The notes beneath the pieces were generated by a model that saw only the letters and a list, made by a program, of their open reading frames with translations, had not been told where the DNA came from and ran no database searches. A stretch of DNA of 64,000 bases, from NCBI GenBank assembly GCA_963680875.1, contig OY804586.1:50936203-51000202 (forward strand). The letters run 5' to 3'. Below are positions 54,998-64,000 of this stretch, piece after piece. Each line of letters begins with the position of its first letter. The first letter of the stretch is position 1. This DNA is from Bathymodiolus brooksi (Eukaryota; Mollusca; Bivalvia; Mytilida; Modiolidae). The position numbers and the translations under genes are program-made.

Positions 54998-56871
54998 CTA
55001 AAAAAAACTGAGGTTAACCCACGTGTTATGAGGAAAGTACTCTCCACTAAAAAAGCTGAGGTTAACACACGTGTTATGAGGAAAGCACTCTCCACTAAAA
55101 AAACTGAGGTTAACACACGTGTTATGAGGAAAGCACTCTCCACTAAAAAAACTGAGGTTAACACACGTGTTATGAGGAAAGCACTCTCCACTAAGAAAAC
55201 TGAGGTTAACACACGTGTTATGAGGAAAGCACTCTCCACTAAGAAAACTGAGGTTAACACACGTGTTATGAGGAAAGCACTCTCCACTAAAAAAACTGAG
55301 TTTAACACACGTGTTATGAGGAAAGCACTCTCCACTAAAAAAACTGAGGTTAACACACGTGTTATGAGGAAAGCACTCTCCACTAAAAAAACTGAGGTTA
55401 ACACACGTGTTATGAGGAAAGCACTCTCCACTAAAAAAACTGAGGTTAACACACGTGTTATGAGGAAAGCACTCTCCACTAAAAAAACTGAGGTTAACAC
55501 ACGTGTTATGAGGAAAGCACTCTCCACTAAAAAAACTGAGGTTAACACACGTGTTATGAGGAAAGCACTCTCCACTAAAAAAACTGAGGTTAACACACGT
55601 GTTATGAGGAAAGCACTCTCCACTAAAACAACTGAGGTTAACACACGTGTTATGAGGAAAGCACTCTCCACTAAAAAAACTGAGGTTAACACACGTGTTA
55701 TGAGGAAAGCACTCTCCACTAAAAAAAACTGAGGTTAACACACGTGTTATGAGGAAAGCACTCTCCACTAAAAAAACTGAGGTTAACACACGTGTTATGA
55801 GGAAAGCACCCTCCACTAAAAAAACTGAGGTTAACACACGTGTTATGAGGAAAGCACTCTCCAATAAAAAAACTGAGGTTAACAAACGTGTTATTAGGAA
55901 AGCACTCTCCACTAAAAAAACTGAGGCTAACACACGTGTTATGAGGAAAGCACTCTCCACTAAAAAAACTGAGGTTAACACACGTGTTATGAGGAAAGCA
56001 CTCCCCACTAAAAAAACTGAGGTTAACACACGTGTTATGAGGAAAGCACTCTCCACTAAAAAAACTGAGGTTAACAAACGTGTTATTAGGAAAGCACTCT
56101 CCACTAAAAAAACTGAGGCTAACACACGTGTTATGAGGAAAGCACTCTCCACTAAAAAAACTGAGGTTAACACACGTGTTATGAGGAAAGCACTCTCCAC
56201 TAAAAAAACTGAGGTTAACACACGTGTTATGAGGAAAGCACTCTCCACTAAAAAAACTGAGGTTAACACACGTGTTATGAGGAAAGCACTATCCACTAAA
56301 AAAACTGAGGTTAACACACGTGTTATGAGGAAAGCACTCTCCACTAAAAAAACTGAGGTTAACACACGTGTTATGAGGAAAGCACTCTCCACTAAAAAAA
56401 CTGAGGTTAACACACGTGTTATGAGGAAAGCACTATCCACTAACAAAACTGAGGTTAACACACGTGTTATGAGGAAAGCACTCTCCACTAAAAAAACTGA
56501 GGTTAACACACGTGTTATGAGGAAAGCACTCTCCACTAAAAAAACTGAGGTTAACACACGTGTTATGAGGAAAGCACTCTCCACTAAAAAAACTGAGGTT
56601 AACACACGTGTTATGAGGAAAGCACTCTCCACTAAGAAAACTGAGGTTAACACACGTGTTATGAGGAAAGCACTCTCCACTAAGAAAACTGAGGTTAACA
56701 CACGTGTTATGAGGAAAGCACTCTCCACTAAAAAAACTGAGGTTAACACACGTGTTATGAGGAAAGCACTCTCCACTAAAAAAACTGAGGTTAACACACG
56801 TGTTATGAGGAAAGCACTCTCCACTAAAAAAACTGAGGTTAACACACGTGTTATGAGGAAAGCACTCTCCA
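54998..56871 (+). repeat. 39-monomer higher-order repeat, 1,874-bp unit
   Basis: The A8 boundaries are at about 55,000 and 56,874, with a second A8 at about 55,721. The two A8 tracts explain 39 x 48 + 2. It carries a private GAGTTTAAC monomer near 55,298 that reappears at 62,937. Confidence 0.85.
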
Positions 56872-58889
56872 CTAAAAAAAACTGAGGTTAACCCACGTGT
56901 TATGAGGAAAGTACTCTCCACTAAAAAAGCTGAGGTTAACACACGTGTTATGAGGAAAGCACTCTCCACTAAAAAAACTGAGGTTAACACACGTGTTATG
57001 AGGAAAGCACTCTCCACTAAAAAAACTGAGGTTAACACACGTGTTATGAGGAAAGCACTCTCCACTAAGAAAACTGAGGTTAACACACGTGTTATGAGGA
57101 AAGCACTCTCCACTAAGAAAACTGAGGTTAACACACGTGTTATGAGGAAAGCACTCTCCACTAAAAAAACTGAGGTTAACACACGTGTTATGAGGAAAGC
57201 ACTCTCCACTAAAAAAACTGAGGTTAACACACGTGTTATGAGGAAAGCACTCTCCACTAAAAAAACTGAGGTTAACACACGTGTTATGAGGAAAGCACTC
57301 TCCACTAAAAAAACTGAGGTTAACACACGTGTTATGAGGAAAGCACTCTCCACTAAAAAAACTGAGGTTAACACACGTGTTATGAGGAAAGCACTCTCCA
57401 CTAAAAAAACTGAGGTTAACACACGTGTTATGAGGAAAGCACTCTCCACTAAAAAAACTGAGGTTAACACACGTGTTATGAGGAAAGCACTCTCCACTAA
57501 AACAACTGAGGTTAACACACGTGTTATGAGGAAAGCACTCTCCACTAAAAAAACTGAGGTTAACACACGTGTTATGAGGAAAGCACTCTCCACTAAAAAA
57601 AACTGAGGTTAACACACGTGTTATGAGGAAAGCACTCTCCACTAAAAAAACTGAGGTTAACACACGTGTTATGAGGAAAGCACCCTCCACTAAAAAAACT
57701 GAGGTTAACACACGTGTTATGAGGAAAGCACTCTCCAATAAAAAAACTGAGGTTAACAAACGTGTTATGAGGAAAGCACTCTCCACTAAAAAAACTGAGG
57801 TTAACACACGTGTTATGAGGAAAGCACCCTCCACTAAAAAAACTGAGGTTAACACACGTGTTATGAGGAAAGCACTCTCCAATAAAAAAACTGAGGTTAA
57901 CAAACGTGTTATTAGGAAAGCACTCTCCACTAAAAAAACTGAGGCTAACACACGTGTTATGAGGAAAGCACTCTCCACTAAAAAAACTGAGGTTAACACA
58001 CGTGTTATGAGGAAAGCACTCCCCACTAAAAAAACTGAGGTTAACACACGTGTTATGAGGAAAGCACTCTCCACTAAAAAAACTGAGGTTAACAAACGTG
58101 TTATTAGGAAAGCACTCTCCACTAAAAAAACTGAGGCTAACACACGTGTTATGAGGAAAGCACTCTCCACTAAAAAAACTGAGGTTAACACACGTGTTAT
58201 GAGGAAAGCACTCTCCACTAAAAAAACTGAGGTTAACACACGTGTTATGAGGAAAGCACTCTCCACTAAAAAAACTGAGGTTAACACACGTGTTATGAGG
58301 AAAGCACTATCCACTAAAAAAACTGAGGTTAACACACGTGTTATGAGGAAAGCACTCTCCACTAAAAAAACTGAGGTTAACACACGTGTTATGAGGAAAG
58401 CACTCTCCACTAAAAAAACTGAGGTTAACACACGTGTTATGAGGAAAGCACTATCCACTAACAAAACTGAGGTTAACACACGTGTTATGAGGAAAGCACT
58501 CTCCACTAAAAAAACTGAGGTTAACACACGTGTTATGAGGAAAGCACTCTCCACTAAAAAAACTGAGGTTAACACACGTGTTATGAGGAAAGCACTCTCC
58601 ACTAAAAAAACTGAGGTTAACACACGTGTTATGAGGAAAGCACTCTCCACTAAGAAAACTGAGGTTAACACACGTGTTATGAGGAAAGCACTCTCCACTA
58701 AGAAAACTGAGGTTAACACACGTGTTATGAGGAAAGCACTCTCCACTAAAAAAACTGAGGTTAACACACGTGTTATGAGGAAAGCACTCTCCACTAAAAA
58801 AACTGAGGTTAACACACGTGTTATGAGGAAAGCACTCTCCACTAAAAAAACTGAGGTTAACACACGTGTTATGAGGAAAGCACTCTCCA
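56872..58889 (+). repeat. 39-monomer higher-order repeat with 144-bp insert (2,018 bp)
   Basis: It has the same order as the preceding unit plus a duplicated triplet of CACCCTCC, CTCCAATAAA and AACAAACG monomers (CACCCTCC at 57,682 and 57,826). 1,874 + 144 = 2,018 accounts for its full length. Confidence 0.85.
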
Positions 58890-60763
58890 CTAAAAAAAAC
58901 TGAGGTTAACCCACGTGTTATGAGGAAAGTACTCTCCACTAAAAAAGCTGAGGTTAACACACGTGTTATGAGGAAAGCACTCTCCACTAAAAAAACTGAG
59001 GTTAACACACGTGTTATGAGGAAAGCACTCTCCACTAAAAAAACTGAGGTTAACACACGTGTTATGAGGAAAGCACTCTCCACTAAGAAAACTGAGGTTA
59101 ACACACGTGTTATGAGGAAAGCACTCTCCACTAAGAAAACTGAGGTTAACACACGTGTTATGAGGAAAGCACTCTCCACTAAAAAAACTGAGGTTAACAC
59201 ACGTGTTATGAGGAAAGCACTCTCCACTAAAAAAACTGAGGTTAACACACGTGTTATGAGGAAAGCACTCTCCACTAAAAAAACTGAGGTTAACACACGT
59301 GTTATGAGGAAAGCACTCTCCACTAAAAAAACTGAGGTTAACACACGTGTTATGAGGAAAGCACTCTCCACTAAAAAAACTGAGGTTAACACACGTGTTA
59401 TGAGGAAAGCACTCTCCACTAAAAAAACTGAGGTTAACACACGTGTTATGAGGAAAGCACTCTCCACTAAAAAAACTGAGGTTAACACACGTGTTATGAG
59501 GAAAGCACTCTCCACTAAAACAACTGAGGTTAACACACGTGTTATGAGGAAAGCACTCTCCACTAAAAAAACTGAGGTTAACACACGTGTTATGAGGAAA
59601 GCACTCTCCACTAAAAAAAACTGAGGTTAACACACGTGTTATGAGGAAAGCACTCTCCACTAAAAAAACTGAGGTTAACACACGTGTTATGAGGAAAGCA
59701 CCCTCCACTAAAAAAACTGAGGTTAACACACGTGTTATGAGGAAAGCACTCTCCAATAAAAAAACTGAGGTTAACAAACGTGTTATTAGGAAAGCACTCT
59801 CCACTAAAAAAACTGAGGCTAACACACGTGTTATGAGGAAAGCACTCTCCACTAAAAAAACTGAGGTTAACACACGTGTTATGAGGAAAGCACTCCCCAC
59901 TAAAAAAACTGAGGTTAACACACGTGTTATGAGGAAAGCACTCTCCACTAAAAAAACTGAGGTTAACAAACGTGTTATTAGGAAAGCACTCTCCACTAAA
60001 AAAACTGAGGCTAACACACGTGTTATGAGGAAAGCACTCTCCACTAAAAAAACTGAGGTTAACACACGTGTTATGAGGAAAGCACTCTCCACTAAAAAAA
60101 CTGAGGTTAACACACGTGTTATGAGGAAAGCACTCTCCACTAAAAAAACTGAGGTTAACACACGTGTTATGAGGAAAGCACTATCCACTAAAAAAACTGA
60201 GGTTAACACACGTGTTATGAGGAAAGCACTCTCCACTAAAAAAACTGAGGTTAACACACGTGTTATGAGGAAAGCACTCTCCACTAAAAAAACTGAGGTT
60301 AACACACGTGTTATGAGCAAAGCACTATCCACTAACAAAACTGAGGTTAACACACGTGTTATGAGGAAAGCACTCTCCACTAAAAAAACTGAGGTTAACA
60401 CACGTGTTATGAGGAAAGCACTCTCCACTAAAAAAACTGAGGTTAACACACGTGTTATGAGGAAAGCACTCTCCACTAAAAAAACTGAGGTTAACACACG
60501 TGTTATGAGGAAAGCACTCTCCACTAAGAAAACTGAGGTTAACACACGTGTTATGAGGAAAGCACTCTCCACTAAGAAAACTGAGGTTAACACACGTGTT
60601 ATGAGGAAAGCACTCTCCACTAAAAAAACTGAGGTTAACACACGTGTTATGAGGAAAGCACTCTCCACTAAAAAAACTGAGGTTAACACACGTGCTATGA
60701 GGAAAGCACTCTCCACTAAAAAAACTGAGGTTAACACACGTGTTATGAGGAAAGCACTCTCCA
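58890..60763 (+). repeat. 39-monomer higher-order repeat, 1,874-bp unit
   Basis: It has the standard unit order. Private changes include ATGAGCAAAG near 60,314. It is followed by the doubled 145-bp module at 60,764. Confidence 0.85.
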
Positions 60764-61199
60764 CTAAAAAAAACTGAGGTTAACCCACGTGTTATGAGGA
60801 AAGTACTCTCCACTAAAAAAGCTGAGGTTAACACACGTGTTATGAGGAAAGCACTCTCCACTAAAAAAACTGAGGTTAACACACGTGTTATGAGGAAAGC
60901 ACTCTCCACTAAAAAAAACTGAGGTTAACCCACGTGTTATGAGGAAAGTACTCTCCACTAAAAAAGCTGAGGTTAACACACGTGTTATGAGGAAAGCACT
61001 CTCCACTAAAAAAACTGAGGTTAACACACGTGTTATGAGGAAAGCACTCTCCACTAAAAAAACTGAGGTTAACACACGTGTTATGAGGAAAGCACTCTCC
61101 ACTAAGAAAACTGAGGTTAACACACGTGTTATGAGGAAAGCACTCTCCACTAAGAAAACTGAGGTTAACACACGTGTTATGAGGAAAGCACTCTCCACT

Positions 61200-64000
61200 A
61201 AAAAAACTGAGGTTAACACACGTGTTATGAGGAAAGCACTCTCCACCAAAAAAACTGAGGTTAACACACGTGTTATGAGGAAAGCACTCTCCACTAAAAA
61301 AACTGAGGTTAACACACGTGTTATGAGGAAAGCACTATCCACTAACAAAACTGAGGTTAACACACGTGTTATGAGGAAAGCACTCTCCACTAAAAAAACT
61401 GAGGTTAACACACGTGTTATGAGGAAAGTACTCTCCACTAAAAAAACTGAGGTTAACACACGTGTTATGAGGAAAGCACTCTCCACTAAAAAAACTGAGG
61501 TTAACACACGTGTTATGAGGAAAGCACTCTCCACTAAAAAAACTGAGGTTAACACACGTGTTATGAGGAAAGCACTCTCCACTAAGAAAACTGAGGTTAA
61601 CACACGTGTTATGAGGAAATCAATCTCCACTAAAACAACTGAGGTTAACACACGTGTTATGAGGAAAGCACTCTCCACTAAAAAAACTGAGGTTAACACA
61701 CGTGTTATGAGGAAAGCACTCTCCACTAAAAAAACTGAGGTTAACACACGTGTTATGAGGAAAGCACTCTCCACTAAAAAAACTGAGGTTAACACACGTG
61801 TTATGAGGAAAGCACTCTCCACTAACAAAACTGAGGTTAACACACGTGTTATGAGGAAAGCACTCTCCACTAACAAAACTGAGGTTAACACACGTGTTAT
61901 GAGGAAAGCACTCTCCACTAAAAAAACTGAGGTTAACACACGTGTTATGAGGAAAGCACTCTCCACTAAAAAAACTGAGGTTAACACACGTGTTATGAGG
62001 AAAGCACTCTCCACTAAAAAAACTGAGGTTAACACACGTGTTATGAGGAAAGCACTCTCCACTAACAAAACTGAGGTTAACACACGTGTTATGAGGAAAG
62101 CACTCTCCACTAAAAAAACTGAGGTTAACACACGTGTTATGAGGAAAGCACTCTCCACTAAAAAAACTGAGGTTAACACACGTGTTATGAGGAAAGCACT
62201 CTCCACTAAAAAAACTGAGGTTAACACACGTGTTATGAGGAAAGCACTCTCCACTAAGAAAACTGAGGTTAACACACGTGTTATGAGGAAAGCACTCTCC
62301 ACTAAGAAAACTGAGGTTAACACACGTGTTATGAGGAAAGCACTCTCCACTAAAAAAACTGAGGTTAACACACGTGTTATGAGGAAAGCACTCTCCACTA
62401 AAAAAACTGAGGTTAACACACGTGTTATGAGGAAAGCACTCTCCACTAAGAAAACTGAGGTTAACACACGTGTTATGAGGAAAGCACTCTCCACTAAAAA
62501 AACTGAGGTTAACACACGTGTTATGAGGAAAGCACTCTCCACTAAAAAAACTGAGGTTAACACACGTGTTATGAGGAAAGCACTCTCCACTAAAAAAACT
62601 GAGGTTAACACACGTGTTATGAGGAAAGCACTCTCCACTAAAAAAACTGAGGTTAACCCACGTGTTATGAGGAAAGTACTCTCCACTAAAAAAGCTGAGG
62701 TTAACACACGTGTTATGAGGAAAGCACTCACCACTAAAAAAACTGAGGTTAACACACGTGTTATGAGGAAAGCACTCTCCACTAAAAAAACTGAGGTTAA
62801 CACACGTGTTATGAGGAAAGCACTCTCCACTAAGAAAACTGAGGTTAACACACGTGTTATGAGGAAAGCACTCTCCACTAAGAAAACTGAGGTTAACACA
62901 CGTGTTATGAGGAAAGCACTCTCCACTAAAAAAACTGAGTTTAACACACGTGTTATGAGGAAAGCACTCTCCACTAAAAAAACTGAGGTTAACACACGTG
63001 TTATGAGGAAAGCACTCTCCACTAAAAAAACTGAGGTTAACACACGTGTTATGAGGAAAGCACTCTCCACTAAAAAAACTGAGGTTAACACACGTGTTAT
63101 GAGGAAAGCACTCTCCACTAAAAAAACTGAGGTTAACACACGTGTTATGAGGAAAGCACTCTCCACTAAAAAAACTGAGGTTAACACACGTGTTATGAGG
63201 AAAGCACTCTCCACTAAAAAAACTGAGGTTAACACACGTGTTATGAGGAAAGCACTCTCCACTAAAACAACTGAGGTTAACACACGTGTTATGAGGAAAG
63301 CACTCTCCACTAAAAAAACTGAGGTTAACACACGTGTTATGAGGAAAGCACTCTCCACTAAAAAAAACTGAGGTTAACACACGTGTTATGAGGAAAGCAC
63401 TCTCCACTAAAAAAACTGAGGTTAACACACGTGTTATGAGGAAAGCACCCTCCACTAAAAAAACTGAGGTTAACACACGTGTTATGAGGAAAGCACTCTC
63501 CAATAAAAAAACTGAGGTTAACAAACGTGTTATTAGGAAAGCACTCTCCACTAAAAAAACTGAGGCTAACACACGTGTTATGAGGAAAGCACTCTCCACT
63601 AAAAAAACTGAGGTTAACACACGTGTTATGAGGAAAGCACTCCCCACTAAAAAAACTGAGGTTAACACACGTGTTATGAGGAAAGCACTCTCCACTAAAA
63701 AAACTGAGGTTAACAAACGTGTTATTAGGAAAGCACTCTCCACTAAAAAAACTGAGGCTAACACACGTGTTATGAGGAAAGCACTCTCCACTAAAAAAAC
63801 TGAGGTTAACACACGTGTTATGAGGAAAGCACTCTCCACTAAAAAAACTGAGGTTAACACACGTGTTATGAGGAAAGCACTCTCCACTAAAAAAACTGAG
63901 GTTAACACACGTGTTATGAGGAAAGCACTATCCACTAAAAAAACTGAGGTTAACACACGTGTTATGAGGAAAGCACTCTCCACTAAAAAAACTGAGGTTA
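61200..64000 (+). repeat. 7,640-bp macro-unit, copy 2 (cut by window end)
   Basis: The first 2.8 kb of the second copy. Left of about 61,200 the sequence follows the start of a 39-monomer unit (AACCCACG, AAAGTACTC, two TAAGAAAAC monomers). Right of it the sequence follows the 53.6-kb block. If the duplication is complete, it would end near 68,840, outside the window. Confidence 0.75.

Larger units (their letters stand above)
46038..56872 (+). repeat. About 10.8-kb segmental duplication, copy 2
   Basis: The partner of 30,550-40,512. It shares AATCAATCTCC (near 37,909 and 53,978), CTCCACAAAAA (near 36,770 and 52,843) and the 54-bp monomer (36,507 and 52,580, here with GCATTC). Private changes include AAAAACACTG near 46,573, an A8 near 50,092, and a one-base loss near 51,871. 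Confidence 0.85.
53560..61199 (+). repeat. 7,640-bp macro-unit, copy 1
   Basis: From about 61,200 to the window end the sequence repeats 53,560-56,360 at offset 7,640 (7,639 after one A-tract change). Matching rare sites: CCACCAAAA (53,605 and 61,245), AATCAATCTCC (53,978 and 61,618), GAGTTTAAC (55,298 and 62,937). The unit therefore spans the end of the CCGCTA block plus three 39-monomer units. Confidence 0.8.
1..64000 (+). repeat. 48-bp satellite tandem array filling the window
   Basis: Every part of the window is the same 48-bp unit repeated head to tail, about 1,330 times by length. All units share one orientation; I saw no inverted block and no unique insert. Most units differ from the consensus at 0-3 positions. 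Length variants are mainly 47 or 49 bp (A6 or A8 instead of A7), with rare 54-, 40- and 28-bp units. The + strand is A-rich (19 A, 10 T, 10 C and 9 G per unit). The hierarchy of near-identical multi-kilobase blocks is typical of eukaryotic satellite DNA kept homogeneous by unequal exchange and conversion. I do not recognise the family by name. The array continues beyond both window edges. Confidence 0.97.
21178..64000 (+). repeat. Domain C: subfamily with CCGCTA, AACCCACG and CACCCTCC markers
   Basis: Recurrent domain markers are CTCTCCGCTA (near 21,212, 22,511, 24,338, 25,589, 28,673, 32,285, 37,096, 47,680 and 53,169), TATCCACTAACAAAAC, AACCCACG followed by AAAGTACTC, CACCCTCC, CTCCAATAAA, and AACAAACG with TTATTAGG. 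A8 monomers mark unit boundaries. CTAG monomers are absent. Confidence 0.85.

Noticed and set aside
60939..63371. Plus-strand open frame of 810 codons made of 16-residue repeats
   Set aside because: It is open only because 48 is divisible by 3. It has no unique N- or C-terminal domain, ends at an A8 slip, and overlaps equally good minus frames. Neighbouring blocks break the same frame freely.
1..64000. CRISPR array
   Set aside because: The units are contiguous with no unique spacers between them, and there are no cas genes.
1..64000. Gene for a repetitive surface or structural protein (bacterial or parasite style)
   Set aside because: Frameshifting indels and in-frame stops recur throughout, three frames are open at once, and no flanking signal peptide or anchor is visible.
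1..64000. CENP-B box or known centromeric motif
   Set aside because: No sequence resembling the CENP-B box was seen. The only palindromes are GTTAAC, CACGTG and, in domain B, CTAG.
1..64000. Transposon, LTR, tRNA, rRNA or unique insert
   Set aside because: I read through the array and found every line in register with the 48-bp unit; no stretch departs from it by more than the small indels listed.
1..64000. Naming the species or satellite family
   Set aside because: I do not recognise the monomer, and nothing else in the window is taxonomically informative.

Overview
The whole 64-kb window is one uninterrupted tandem array of a 48-bp satellite monomer. I found no unique sequence, convincing gene, RNA gene, mobile element or CRISPR array. 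Dividing the length by 48 gives about 1,330 monomers, all in the same orientation. A canonical monomer lies at 41-88: a purine-rich ATGAGGAAAG start, a CACTCTCCAC block, an A7 tract, a GTTAAC, and a CACGTG palindrome that holds its only CpG. Its GC content is 19/48 (about 40%). An array this long, homogeneous and hierarchically duplicated is typical of eukaryotic satellite heterochromatin (pericentromeric, subtelomeric or a chromosomal knob) in a long-read assembly. The species cannot be named from the sequence. Recurrent CpG-to-TpG and CpG-to-CpA changes at the lone CpG fit a host with DNA methylation.

Layout. Domain A (1 to about 9,935) carries TTAGG-marked monomers, AATCACTCCCC monomers and 54-bp monomers, with tandem duplications of about 1,784 and 2,649 bp. 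Domain B (about 9,935-21,177) is marked by 16 monomers with CTAG in place of CTCC, often 384 bp (8 monomers) apart. It has local duplications of 240, 258, about 1,179 and about 1,000 bp and ends at an 8-bp deletion at 21,171-21,177. Domain C (21,178-64,000) has its own marker set: CCGCTA, TATCCACTAAC, AACCCACG with AAAGTACTC, CACCCTCC, and AACAAACG with TTATTAGG. It contains an exact-offset 3,612-bp tandem pair (about 26,180-33,404). A block of about 10 kb occurs twice, 15.5-16.4 kb apart (30,550-40,512 and 46,038-56,872). A 39-monomer higher-order repeat of 1,874 bp recurs, and a 7,640-bp macro-unit begins a second copy near 61,200 and runs off the window.

How it works as a whole. Nothing here reads as co-operating genes. 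The information is in monomer variants and 1-bp changes in A-tract length, which act as barcodes. They record repeated unequal exchange at scales of 1, 3, 5, 8, 10, 21, 25, 39, 75 and about 159 monomers. Long open frames exist on both strands only because 48 is a multiple of 3 and three of the six frames of the consensus lack stops. Besides the amplification history, the most notable feature is an E-box-like CACGTG palindrome about every 48 bp, giving well over a thousand potential binding sites.
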